A stretch of DNA of 64,000 bases, taken from the NCBI GenBank assembly GCA_910578505.1, contig CAJTPV010000013.1, forward strand, positions 13,016 to 77,015. Direction: 5' to 3'. Position 1 is the first letter of the stretch. Each line of letters starts with the position of its first letter. Below, in pieces: positions 33,420 through 43,127 of this stretch. The notes beneath the pieces are model-generated. The model had not been told where the DNA came from, ran no database searches, and saw nothing but the letters and a program-made list of their open reading frames with translations. The translations under genes were made by a program, and so were the position numbers. Source of the DNA: an uncultured Oscillospiraceae bacterium. GTDB taxonomy: Bacteria > Bacillota > Clostridia > Oscillospirales > Oscillospiraceae.

Positions 33420-34871
33420 ATGATTTTAAGCGAACTGCTGCGGGGCGTGGACATATTAGCGTCCACCGCCGGCCTGACAACGGAGATTACCGGCGTCAGC
33501 TATGATTCCAGAAAGACAAAGCCCGGCGACCTCTTTGTCGCGATGACCGGGTATGAGACGGACGGACACCGGTTTATCCCCATGGCGCTGGAGAAGGGGG
33601 CGGCGTGCGTCCTCTGCCAGCAGAAGCCGGCGGCGGATGTCCCCTATGTGCGCACGTCCGACAGCCGGGCCGCTCTGGCCCAGGTGGGCCGGAACTGGTA
33701 CGGCGACCCCGCCGCCCAAATGACGCTGGCCGGCGTCACCGGCACCAACGGCAAGACCACCACCACCTATCTGCTCAAGGATATCCTGGAGCAGTGCCTG
33801 GGGGCAAAGGTGGGGCTCATCGGCACCAATCAGAATATGATCGGCAATGCGGTATTGCCCACGGAGCGCACCACCCCGGAGTCCTTTGAACTGCAGGGGC
33901 TGTTCCGCCGGATGGCAGACGCGGGCTGCACCCACGTGGTGATGGAGGTGTCGTCCCACGCGCTGTTCCTCAAGCGGGTGGGCGGGGTCCGCTTTGGGGT
34001 GGGCGTGTTCACCAACCTGACCCAGGACCACCTGGACTTCCACGGCACCATGGAAAACTACTGCGGCGCTAAGGCGCTGCTGTTCCGCCAGTGCGATGCG
34101 GGCGTGTACAACGCCGACGATCCCTGGGCCGGGCGGGTCATGGCCGGCGCCGCGTGCCGGAAAATATCCATCGGCGAGCATGAGGCGGATTTGGCGGCCA
34201 GAAATATCCGGCTGTCGGCGGAGGGCGTGTCCTTTGACGCAGTGGAAAACGGCGCGGCGACACCGGTGCATGTGGGCATCCCCGGCGGCTTTATGGTCTA
34301 TAACACGCTGGGCGTGCTGGCCGCCGCCCAGGCCCTGGGCGTGCCCCTGGCGGACAGCGCGCGGGTCTTGGGACACAGCGCCCATGTGAAGGGCCGGGTG
34401 GAGGTGGTGCCGACCCCCGGTGAGTACACCATGCTCATCGACTACGCCCACACCCCCGACGCCCTGGAAAACGTGCTGAACGCGGCCAGGGGCTTTGCCG
34501 AAGGCCGGGTGGTGGCCCTGTTCGGCTGCGGCGGGGACCGGGACCGCACCAAGCGGCCCCTGATGGGGGCCATCGCCGCCCGGCTGGCGGACTTCGTGAT
34601 TGTGACCAGCGACAATCCCCGCACGGAGGAGCCCGGCGGAATTATTCAGGATATTCTGGCCGGCATGGCCGGGACGGATACCGAATATGTGGTGGTGGAA
34701 AACCGGGTGGAGGCCATCCACTACGCCATAGACCACGCCAGGCCCGGCGATGTGGTCATCCTGGCGGGCAAGGGCCACGAGACCTACCAGATCATTGGCC
34801 GCGAAAAGCGGCATCTGGATGAGCGGGAGGTCGTGGCGGAATATTTGCGTCAACGGAAAGAGAGAGCCTGA
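33420..34871 (+). CDS. murE: UDP-MurNAc-tripeptide synthetase MurE (meso-diaminopimelate type)
   Basis: A 483-residue Mur ligase that adds the third amino acid to UDP-MurNAc-L-Ala-D-Glu. P-loop GTNGKTTTT at residues 108-116; the amino-acid specificity motif DNPR at 398-401 indicates meso-diaminopimelate. The ATG has only a weak ribosome site (GCAGG about 12 bases upstream), unusual in this cluster. It is followed by mraY after 29 bases. Confidence 0.95.
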   Translation: MILSELLRGVDILASTAGLTTEITGVSYDSRKTKPGDLFVAMTGYETDGHRFIPMALEKGAACVLCQQKPAADVPYVRTSDSRAALAQVGRNWYGDPAAQMTLAGVTGTNGKTTTTYLLKDILEQCLGAKVGLIGTNQNMIGNAVLPTERTTPESFELQGLFRRMADAGCTHVVMEVSSHALFLKRVGGVRFGVGVFTNLTQDHLDFHGTMENYCGAKALLFRQCDAGVYNADDPWAGRVMAGAACRKISIGEHEADLAARNIRLSAEGVSFDAVENGAATPVHVGIPGGFMVYNTLGVLAAAQALGVPLADSARVLGHSAHVKGRVEVVPTPGEYTMLIDYAHTPDALENVLNAARGFAEGRVVALFGCGGDRDRTKRPLMGAIAARLADFVIVTSDNPRTEEPGGIIQDILAGMAGTDTEYVVVENRVEAIHYAIDHARPGDVVILAGKGHETYQIIGREKRHLDEREVVAEYLRQRKERA

Positions 34872-34900
34872 CACAGGGTCAGGACAGAGGGAGAGTTCTC

Positions 34901-35887
34901 ATGGAAATGATTTTCGCGTGTTTCCTCAGTTTTGCCGTCACAGGCATCATCGGCGGAAAGATCATTCTGCCCGCCCTGCGCCGTCTGAAGGCGGGGCAGG
35001 CCATTCGGGAGGTGGGGCCCAAGTGGCACGCCACCAAGGCCGGTACGCCCACTATGGGCGGACTGATGTTTATTACCGGCATTACGGTCTCCATTTTTGC
35101 CGCCGGCTGGCCCGGCATGCTGGCAGGGGACTGGAGCCACATCTATGTGCTGCTGTTCGCGCTGGTGTTCGGCGTGATCGGCTTTCTGGACGACTATGAG
35201 AAGGTCAAGCGGCATCAGAACCTGGGCCTGACCGCCCTGCAGAAATTCCTGCTCCAGCTGGCGGCGGCCATCCTGTTTTTGATGCTCATGCGCTACGAGG
35301 GGCTGCTGCGCCCGGACCTCTACGTGCCGTTCTGGAACAGCAGCATCCACCTGAGCTGGCCGGTGTATATGGTCTTCGCCGCCTTCGTCATCGTGGGGGC
35401 GGTGAACGCGGTGAACATCACCGACGGGCTGGACGGTCTGGCCACCAGCGTGTCCATCCCCGTGGCCCTGTTCTTCGTCTCCGCCGCCACCTGGTGGAGC
35501 TACACCCAGCTGGGCATTTTCGCGGCGGCGCTGCTGGGCGGGCTGCTGGCGTTCCTGCTGTTCAACGCCCACCCGGCCAAGGTGTTCATGGGGGACACCG
35601 GGTCGCTGTTCCTGGGGGGCGCGATTGCGGGCATGGCCTTTGCCTTTGACATGCCCCTGGTGCTGGTGCTGGTGGGGATCATCTACATTGTTGAGACCAT
35701 GTCCGATATTTTGCAGATAGGCTACTTCAAGCTGACCCACGGCAAGCGGATTTTTAAGATGGCGCCCATCCACCACCACTTTGAAATGTGCGGCTGGAGT
35801 GAGAACAAGATCGTCACCATCTTCACCGCCGTATCCACGCTCTTCTGCGCCCTGGCGCTGTTCGGCGTGATGAACCGTATGGTTTGA
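34901..35887 (+). CDS. mraY: Phospho-MurNAc-pentapeptide transferase MraY
   Basis: A 328-residue membrane enzyme making lipid I from UDP-MurNAc-pentapeptide and undecaprenyl phosphate. About ten membrane helices; conserved LDDYEK, NAVNITDGLDGLA and APIHHHFE motifs contain the catalytic acidic and histidine residues. ATG behind GAGGGAGAG. No murF lies upstream and no murD downstream, unlike most dcw clusters. Confidence 0.96.
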   Translation: MEMIFACFLSFAVTGIIGGKIILPALRRLKAGQAIREVGPKWHATKAGTPTMGGLMFITGITVSIFAAGWPGMLAGDWSHIYVLLFALVFGVIGFLDDYEKVKRHQNLGLTALQKFLLQLAAAILFLMLMRYEGLLRPDLYVPFWNSSIHLSWPVYMVFAAFVIVGAVNAVNITDGLDGLATSVSIPVALFFVSAATWWSYTQLGIFAAALLGGLLAFLLFNAHPAKVFMGDTGSLFLGGAIAGMAFAFDMPLVLVLVGIIYIVETMSDILQIGYFKLTHGKRIFKMAPIHHHFEMCGWSENKIVTIFTAVSTLFCALALFGVMNRMV

Positions 35888-35913
35888 CAGACTGCCCGGA
35901 AAGGAGGCTCCCT

Positions 35914-37188
35914 ATGGCTGCCGAACGAAGAAGACCGATGACCAAGCAGGAATACCGGCAGATGAAAAAAGCCAAGGAAAAGCTGCGCAGGCAGATGGAG
36001 CGGGAGGCCTGGGAGGCCGCCCGAGGACCCATGGATATGCCCTTTTTCCTGCTGGCCATGATCCTGCTGACCATCGGCATGATTATGCTGCTGTCCGCCA
36101 GCTTCCCCTCCGCCCAGGCCAGCAAGGACGCCAATTACAACCCCCTCTACTATTTCCAGCGGCAGGCCATGTGGGCCGGGCTGGGCCTCTTTGCCATGTT
36201 CTGGGTGTCCAAGATCAATTACCACCGCTTTGAGGGCATGGCGAAGCTGGGCATCTACATTTCCGTCATCCTGCTGGTTCTGGTGATTCTGCCGGGCCCC
36301 AAGGAAAACGGCAAGCTGCTGGGCATCAGCCACAACGGCGCTACCCGTTGGCTGGGCATCCCCGGCATGGGCACCATGCAGTTCCAGCCGTCGGAGGTGG
36401 CGAAGGTGGGGCTGATCGTCTTTTTCGCCCAGTCCATCTCCAAGAAGCGGGAAAAAATGAAGACGCTCCGGGAGGGCTTCCTGTACCATGTGGTCATTCT
36501 CATCCTGATGTGCCTGCTGACTGTGATCGAGCCCCATTTCTCCGGCGCGATTTTGATCTTCGGCATTGGCGCGGCCATGATGGTGGTGGGCGGCATCCAC
36601 TGGGGGTGGATCGCGGCGGGGATCACGGGCGTGCTGGGCGCGGGGTATCTGGTGCTGTTTACGGACCTGATGCAGAAGATCGGCTATAACGCCGCCCGCA
36701 TCACCGTCTGGCGGGACCCCTTCGGCGGGGACCTGGAGTTCCAGCGGAGGTACGCCTGGCAGACCATCCAGAGCCTGATCACCATCGGCTCCGGCGGACT
36801 GCTGGGAGTGGGCCTGGGCAAGAGCCGCCAGAAATTCATGTTCCTGCCGGAGGAGCACAACGACTTCATCTTTGCCGTGGTGGTGGAGGAGCTGGGCCTG
36901 GTGGGCGCGGCGCTGATTATGATTTTATTCGCCCTGCTGATCATCCGGGGCTTCTGGCTGGCCATCAACGCCAGGGACCGGTTCGGCAGCCTGCTGGTGG
37001 TGGGGGTGACGGTGCAGATCGCGCTGCAGGCCTTCCTGAACATGGCCGTGGTCACCAACCTGATCCCAAACACCGGCATTTCCCTGCCGTTTTTCAGCTA
37101 CGGGGGCACGGCCCTTGCCATCCAGCTGGCGGAGGTGGGCATGGTGCTCTCCGTATCCCGGCAGATCCCCGCGCCAAAGGCAAAATAG
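35914..37188 (+). CDS. ftsW: Peptidoglycan glycosyltransferase FtsW/SpoVE
   Basis: A 424-residue SEDS-family polymerase with about ten membrane helices after a basic cytoplasmic N-terminus (1-45). Motifs: NGATRWLGI, QFQPSEVAKVG, EEHNDFIFAVVVEELG and the C-terminal LPFFSYGGT. It polymerises lipid II with a class B penicillin-binding protein. By position it equals B. subtilis spoVE, so a sporulation role is possible. ATG behind AAAGGAGG. Confidence 0.93.
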   Translation: MAAERRRPMTKQEYRQMKKAKEKLRRQMEREAWEAARGPMDMPFFLLAMILLTIGMIMLLSASFPSAQASKDANYNPLYYFQRQAMWAGLGLFAMFWVSKINYHRFEGMAKLGIYISVILLVLVILPGPKENGKLLGISHNGATRWLGIPGMGTMQFQPSEVAKVGLIVFFAQSISKKREKMKTLREGFLYHVVILILMCLLTVIEPHFSGAILIFGIGAAMMVVGGIHWGWIAAGITGVLGAGYLVLFTDLMQKIGYNAARITVWRDPFGGDLEFQRRYAWQTIQSLITIGSGGLLGVGLGKSRQKFMFLPEEHNDFIFAVVVEELGLVGAALIMILFALLIIRGFWLAINARDRFGSLLVVGVTVQIALQAFLNMAVVTNLIPNTGISLPFFSYGGTALAIQLAEVGMVLSVSRQIPAPKAK

Positions 37189-37236
37189 CGGGCCTGTCCG
37201 GGCATGATATAGAAAGCGAGAAAGGGGCGTTTGCCC

Positions 37237-38370
37237 ATGAGAGTGATTTTTACCTGCGGCGGCACCGCGGGACATGTGAACCCGGCGCTGGCCCTGGCGG
37301 GGCTGATCAAGGACCGGCGGCCCACCAGCGAGATATTGTTTGTGGGGGCCCACCGGGGCATTGAGCGGCAGCTGATCGAGGCGGCGGGCTGGAAATTCCG
37401 GGCGGTGGAGATCTCCAGCTTCCACCGCTCCCTCCGGCCCAGGGAGATCAGGCACAATCTGGTCTCCCTGCGCAGTCTGGTCCGCTCCCCCAAGGAGGCC
37501 CGCGGACTGCTGAAGATCTTTCCGGCGGACCTGGTGGTGGGCACCGGCGGCTACGCCAGCTACCCCATGATCCGGGCGGCGGCCAAGCAGGGCATCCCCA
37601 CTGCCATCCATGAGTCCAACGCCATCCCCGGCCTGACCACCAAGCTGCTGGAGGACTGCGCGGACATCATTATGGTGGGCTTTGAGGAGTGCCGGAGGAA
37701 CTACCGGTACACGGAGAAGGTGCTGGTCACCGGTACGCCGGTGCGGGGGGATTTCTTCCGGCTGTCCAAGCGGGACGCAAAAAGCAGACTGGGCATGGAC
37801 GACGGGCGGCCCTTGATCGTATCCTTCTGGGGCAGCCTGGGGGCGGAGGAGATGAACCGGCAGATGGCCCGGTTTATGGCCCTGGAGGCGGGCAAGCAGC
37901 CCTTCCACCACATCCACGGCGCCGGAACCGTGGGCTCCCTCCATATGAAGGAGTACCTGTCGGCGGCGGGGGTGGACCTGGCGAAGACGCCGTCTTTGGA
38001 GGTGCGGGAGTATATCCAGGACATGGGCACGGTCATGCGGGCGGCGGACCTGGTCATCTGCCGGGCCGGGGCCAGCACCATCAGCGAGCTGACCGCCCTG
38101 GGCCAGCCGGCCATTATCGTCCCCTCCCCCAACGTGGTCCACAACCACCAGGAGCGCAACGCGCGGGTCCTGGCCGACGCCGGGGGCGCGGTGATGATCC
38201 TGGAGAAGGACAGCAGCGGCGACCAGCTCTATCAGACGGCCTGCTCCATCCTCCGGGACCAGAGCCGCCGGCGGCAGATGTCGGTGGCCATGGCGTCTCT
38301 GGGCAGCATCGACGCGGCGGAGAATATCTACAGCGCCATTATGGCCCTCCAGGGCCGCCGGAAGAAGTAG
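37237..38370 (+). CDS. murG: UDP-GlcNAc:lipid I transferase MurG
   Basis: A 377-residue GT28 glycosyltransferase making lipid II. N-terminal GGTAGHVNPALALA binds lipid I; GTGGYASYPM, HESNAIPGLTTK and the C-terminal RAGASTISELTALG with PSPNVVHNHQ (nucleotide-sugar site) are intact. A TTG two codons upstream is a possible start but the ATG fits MRVIFTCGG of the family; AAAGGGG lies 10 bases before it. Confidence 0.95.
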   Translation: MRVIFTCGGTAGHVNPALALAGLIKDRRPTSEILFVGAHRGIERQLIEAAGWKFRAVEISSFHRSLRPREIRHNLVSLRSLVRSPKEARGLLKIFPADLVVGTGGYASYPMIRAAAKQGIPTAIHESNAIPGLTTKLLEDCADIIMVGFEECRRNYRYTEKVLVTGTPVRGDFFRLSKRDAKSRLGMDDGRPLIVSFWGSLGAEEMNRQMARFMALEAGKQPFHHIHGAGTVGSLHMKEYLSAAGVDLAKTPSLEVREYIQDMGTVMRAADLVICRAGASTISELTALGQPAIIVPSPNVVHNHQERNARVLADAGGAVMILEKDSSGDQLYQTACSILRDQSRRRQMSVAMASLGSIDAAENIYSAIMALQGRRKK

Positions 38371-38433
38371 CAGTTTTTTCCTTTCCGCATACCATGGATT
38401 AGCTTGAAAAAAATCCATGGGCGGAGGGATACT

Positions 38434-39687
38434 ATGAGTGAAATCATCATCCGGGGCGGCGGACCGCTGGAGGGCTCTGTGGAGGTCCAGGGCGCGAAGA
38501 ACAGCGTATTGCCGATTCTGGCGGCCACCATCCTGCACCCGGGGCAGGTGGCGCTGCGGGGCTGCCCCCATCTGAGCGACGTGGACGCCAGCATCCGCAT
38601 CCTGCGGCACCTGGGCTGCCAGGCCCGGTGGGAGGGGGACGAGCTGCTGGTGGACAGCAGCGCCCTCAGCCGCTGGGACATCCCCGACCACCTGATGCGG
38701 GAGATGCGCTCCTCGGTGATCTTTCTGGGGGCCATTCTGGCCCGGATGGGCTGGGCGGAGATGAGCTACCCCGGCGGCTGCGAGCTGGGGCCCCGGCCTA
38801 TCGACCTGCATCTGGCCGTTTTGCGGAAGCTGGGGGCGGATCTGCGGGAGGAGGGCGGACATCTGCGGTGCACGGCCCAGCACATGGAGGGCCGGGAGAT
38901 CGCCCTGAGCATCCCCAGCGTGGGGGCCACGGAGAACGCCATTTTAGCCGCCTGCGGCGCGGAGGGGGAGACCGTGCTGGTCAACGCCGCAAGGGAGCCG
39001 GAGATCTGCGATTTGCAGAACTTTTTACAGGCCATTGGCTGCCAGGTGCGGGGGGCGGGCAGCTCCACCATCTGCATCCAGGGCCGGCGGGAGACCCATG
39101 ATGCGGTACATACCGTGATGCCGGACCGGATCGTGGCGGCCACCTATCTGGCGGCTGTGGCGGCGGCGGGCGGCACGGTAGAGCTGCGCAATGTGGACTA
39201 CCGGCACCTGTCCACGGTGACTGCGGCCCTCCATGAGGCGGGGTGCAGGATCACCGGCGGCGAGGGGCGGATCGCGCTGCGCTCCGACGGGCGGCTGGGT
39301 TCCGCCGGGACCATCCGCACCGCGCCCTACCCCGGATTTCCTACCGACGCCCAGGCGATTCTGATGGCCGCGCTCCTGCGCAGCCAGGGGACCACGGTAT
39401 TTGTGGAGACGATTTTTGAGAGCCGGTACCGCCATGTGGATGAGCTGCGGCGCATGGGCGCGGAGATCAGTGTGGCGGACCGGGTGGCGGTGGTCACCGG
39501 CGTGCCCAGGCTCAGCGGGGCCAACGTGCAGTGTACGGACCTGCGGGGCGGGGCGGCGCTGCTGGTGGCGGGCCTTGCGGCGGAGGGCGTCACCAAGGTG
39601 GGCGGCGTGCGGCATATCCTGCGGGGATATGAGGACCCGGTACGGGACCTGGCGGCGCTGGGGGCAAAAATCGAATGGGAGTCCTAA
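38434..39687 (+). CDS. murA: UDP-GlcNAc 1-carboxyvinyltransferase MurA
   Basis: A 417-residue EPSP-synthase-fold enzyme for the first committed step of peptidoglycan synthesis. The N-terminal GPLEGSVEVQGAKNSVLPIL and the catalytic-loop cysteine Cys116 in YPGGCELGPRP are present, so it should be fosfomycin-sensitive in principle. ATG behind GGAGGG. Followed by an acetyltransferase gene rather than murB. Confidence 0.93.
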   Translation: MSEIIIRGGGPLEGSVEVQGAKNSVLPILAATILHPGQVALRGCPHLSDVDASIRILRHLGCQARWEGDELLVDSSALSRWDIPDHLMREMRSSVIFLGAILARMGWAEMSYPGGCELGPRPIDLHLAVLRKLGADLREEGGHLRCTAQHMEGREIALSIPSVGATENAILAACGAEGETVLVNAAREPEICDLQNFLQAIGCQVRGAGSSTICIQGRRETHDAVHTVMPDRIVAATYLAAVAAAGGTVELRNVDYRHLSTVTAALHEAGCRITGGEGRIALRSDGRLGSAGTIRTAPYPGFPTDAQAILMAALLRSQGTTVFVETIFESRYRHVDELRRMGAEISVADRVAVVTGVPRLSGANVQCTDLRGGAALLVAGLAAEGVTKVGGVRHILRGYEDPVRDLAALGAKIEWES

Positions 39688-39706
39688 GACGGGAGGTAAT
39701 GCCGGT

Positions 39707-40174
39707 ATGCTGGAGTTGTATAAGCCCGCATTGGAGGATTTATGGTTCCGGGAAGAATTTATGAGCGATCCCGATACCATGTCCTACAACCATGCGCAGG
39801 GCGGAACGATCCCCTTCCCAAAAGAAAAATGGGAGGGCTGGTATCAGAAATGGGTGGTCCAGCACGAAAACAAGCGGTATTACCGATACCTGCTGAATAC
39901 CCAAAACAATCAATGGGTAGGGGAGATCGCCTACTATCTTGATGACCGGAGAAATATCTATATGGCGGATATTATCATCTGTGCCAGGTACAGAGGCGCG
40001 GGCTGCGGGACGGAAGGGCTGAAGCTCCTGTGTGAGGCGGCCAGGAAACATCATGTGACTGCGCTTTATGATGATATCGCGATTGACAACCCGGCGGTTG
40101 GGCTGTTCTTGAACAACGGTTTTACAGTTGACTATCAGACAGATGATATCGTTATGGTAAAGCGGATATTATAG
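39707..40174 (+). CDS. GNAT-family N-acetyltransferase inserted in the dcw cluster
   Basis: A 155-residue GNAT protein; the acetyl-CoA site reads IICARYRGAGCGTEGLKLLC (about residues 85-104), and the C-terminus has the family NPAVGLFLNNGF element. The substrate is unknown. It lies between murA and ftsQ in the same orientation with GGGAGG upstream, but its base composition is lower in GC than its neighbours, suggesting recent insertion. There is no evidence of a role in division. Confidence 0.85.
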   Translation: MLELYKPALEDLWFREEFMSDPDTMSYNHAQGGTIPFPKEKWEGWYQKWVVQHENKRYYRYLLNTQNNQWVGEIAYYLDDRRNIYMADIIICARYRGAGCGTEGLKLLCEAARKHHVTALYDDIAIDNPAVGLFLNNGFTVDYQTDDIVMVKRIL

Positions 40175-40228
40175 GGTTATTTACATCAATGCAATGTAAT
40201 CGGCGGAAAAAAGAGATGGGGTGAGGGT

Positions 40229-41005
40229 ATGGCAAAAAAGGGGCCGGCGAAAAAACGGAAACGCCGCCGCTGCAGAGGCGGATTGGCGCGGCTGCTGCGG
40301 CCATTGTCGGTGCTTCTGGCGGCGGTGGCCGTGGTGATCGCCCTCACCCTCTTTTTTAAGGTCGGCACCATCGAGGTCACCGGCAACAGCCGGTATTCGG
40401 CGGAGGAGATCGCCGCCGCCACCGGCGTGGAGATGGGCGACAACCTGATCCTGCTGGACCGGTACGGCATACAGCGGAAGCTGTTTGTGGACCTGCCCTA
40501 TATTAAGGAGGCCCGCATCAATCCGAATCCGCCGTCCACCCTGTCGGTGGAGGTGGTGGAGACCACGGCGGTGGCCGCGCTGCCCGGCGCGGGGGCCTAC
40601 TGGCTCATCAGCCGGGACGGCAAGCTGCTGGAGGCGGTGGACGAGACGCAGGCCCAGGATTATCTCGGCATCGCGGGCCTGGAGGCGGACGCCCCCGCCG
40701 CCGGTCAGGAGCTGCGCCTGGCGGAGGACAGCCCCATTACGCTCTCCCGGCTCCAGGAGCTGCTGGCCGCCCTGGAGGAGCGGCAGATCCTGGCCCGGGC
40801 GGACAGTTTGGATATGACCAGCGACGATACGCTGGTGATCTACTATGACGGACGATTTCGGGTGGAGATGTACTACAGCGCGGACTTTGATTACAAGCTC
40901 CACTGTCTGGAGGAGACGGTGACGCTGCTCCAGCCCAATGAGACGGGAATCATCCGCATGACGATGAAGGATGAAGATGAAGTCCGTTTTATCTCTTCCG
41001 GATAA
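40229..41005 (+). CDS. ftsQ: Cell-division protein FtsQ/DivIB
   Basis: A 258-residue protein: very basic cytoplasmic N-terminus (AKKRKRRRCRGG), a membrane helix (about 25-45), then a POTRA domain (FFKVGTIEVTGNSRYSAEEI, about 42-110) and a beta domain. It forms the FtsQ-FtsL-FtsB/DivIC complex that activates septal synthesis. Position just before ftsZ fits. The divIC/ftsB partner is not here. Confidence 0.9.
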   Translation: MAKKGPAKKRKRRRCRGGLARLLRPLSVLLAAVAVVIALTLFFKVGTIEVTGNSRYSAEEIAAATGVEMGDNLILLDRYGIQRKLFVDLPYIKEARINPNPPSTLSVEVVETTAVAALPGAGAYWLISRDGKLLEAVDETQAQDYLGIAGLEADAPAAGQELRLAEDSPITLSRLQELLAALEERQILARADSLDMTSDDTLVIYYDGRFRVEMYYSADFDYKLHCLEETVTLLQPNETGIIRMTMKDEDEVRFISSG

Positions 41006-41075
41006 ATGGGAGCCGGTAATTTTAACCAATCTCCGCTTTGCGGCGGGATTTTTCAAAAAAACAGGGATTCAGCTA

Positions 41076-41104
41076 TTGACCTGACTGGAAAAAAAGCATA
41101 CAAT
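41076..41104 (+). promoter_or_regulatory. Promoter of ftsZ
   Basis: TTGACC, 17 bases, TACAAT in the 184-base gap between ftsQ and ftsZ. It lets FtsZ be expressed independently of the upstream cluster, as is common. Confidence 0.75.
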
Positions 41105-41189
41105 AAGAAATAAAAAAACTTGTCCCGCTTCCGGGAGAGGCTGACTCCCGTGGTACGGATGATATAAATTGTGGTAGGAGGTTCCCACT

Positions 41190-42314
<1,125 letters not shown>

Positions 42315-42382
42315 AAGGGTAAGAAGACGGCGGCTTTGACAGTATAGCGGCAAGATATACCGCACAATTCAGGAGGTGCAAT

Positions 42383-42649
42383 ATGGAGCAGGCTACGCTG
42401 CGTATCCGCATGGATGCGGACTTGAAACGGCAGTTTGACGATTTCTGCGAGGAGGTTGGGATGAATGCCTCTGTGGCGGTCAATCTTTTTGCCAAGGCGG
42501 TTGTGCGGGAGGGAAAGATCCCCTTTGAGATCGCTGCTGATCCTTTCTGGAGCGCCGCAAATCAGGCCGTGCTCAGCCGTTCTATCGCTCAATTGGACGC
42601 TGGGATGGGAAAATGTCATGAGCTGATCGAAACCGAAGAGCATGTATAA
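42383..42649 (+). CDS. relB: RelB/DinJ-family antitoxin
   Basis: An 88-residue protein starting MEQATLRIRMDADLKRQFDDF with a ribbon-helix-helix N-terminus (TLRIRMDADLKRQFDDFCEEVGM) typical of RelB/DinJ antitoxins, which bind their own promoter and neutralise the toxin. ATG behind AGGAGG. It overlaps the toxin gene by 8 bases. A TTGACA at 42336 and a GCGG...CCGC partial palindrome near 42347-42363 may form its operator, but no proper -10 is visible. Confidence 0.85.
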   Translation: MEQATLRIRMDADLKRQFDDFCEEVGMNASVAVNLFAKAVVREGKIPFEIAADPFWSAANQAVLSRSIAQLDAGMGKCHELIETEEHV

Positions 42650-42905
42650 GGTGTGGTCAGATGAAGCTTGGGATGAATATCTGGAGTGGCAGGACAAGGA
42701 TCCCGATCTGCTCAAGCGCATCAACAAATTGCTCCGGGATATAGAGCGCGATCCCTTTGGCGGAATTGGAAAGCCGGAGGCCCTGAAAAGAAACTTGCAG
42801 GGGTGGTGGAGCCGCCGTATAGATGGAAAAAACCGCATTGTCTATCGCGTCAGAAATAATATGCTGGAGATTGCCCAGTGCGGTTCCCATTATGGAAAAA
42901 AATGA
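42642..42905 (+). CDS. yoeB: YoeB-family ribosome-dependent mRNA interferase toxin
   Basis: An 87-residue RelE-superfamily toxin that cuts mRNA in the ribosomal A site. Family elements WSDEAWDEYLEWQ, ALKRNLQGWWSRRID and NRIVYRV are intact, and the C-terminal His83-Tyr84 pair matches the catalytic end of E. coli YoeB. Translation is coupled to the antitoxin. A terminator follows. Confidence 0.9.
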   Translation: MYKVWSDEAWDEYLEWQDKDPDLLKRINKLLRDIERDPFGGIGKPEALKRNLQGWWSRRIDGKNRIVYRVRNNMLEIAQCGSHYGKK

Positions 42906-42932
42906 GCCCAGCCGACATTCATAAATTTTTGA

Positions 42933-42971
42933 CAAACACCACAGACTTTTGCCTGTGGTGTTTGCTTTTTT
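42933..42971 (+). terminator. Intrinsic terminator after the toxin gene
   Basis: CAAACACCACAG pairs perfectly with CTGTGGTGTTTG (12 pairs, 8-base loop), followed by C and six T. Confidence 0.9.
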
Positions 42972-43127
42972 GCCGGGAAGTGGGGGACTTCCGCTTTTTT
43001 CCATGTCAAAAGCGCCGTTTTTTACAAATCCGCGGCCTGTGTATTCCGCCGCGGACGGCACAAAGTAGTTTCGGCGCGAAGTCATTTCCGCGCCGAGGAC
43101 TACAGGTGGAAAGAGGTGAGAAAATGG

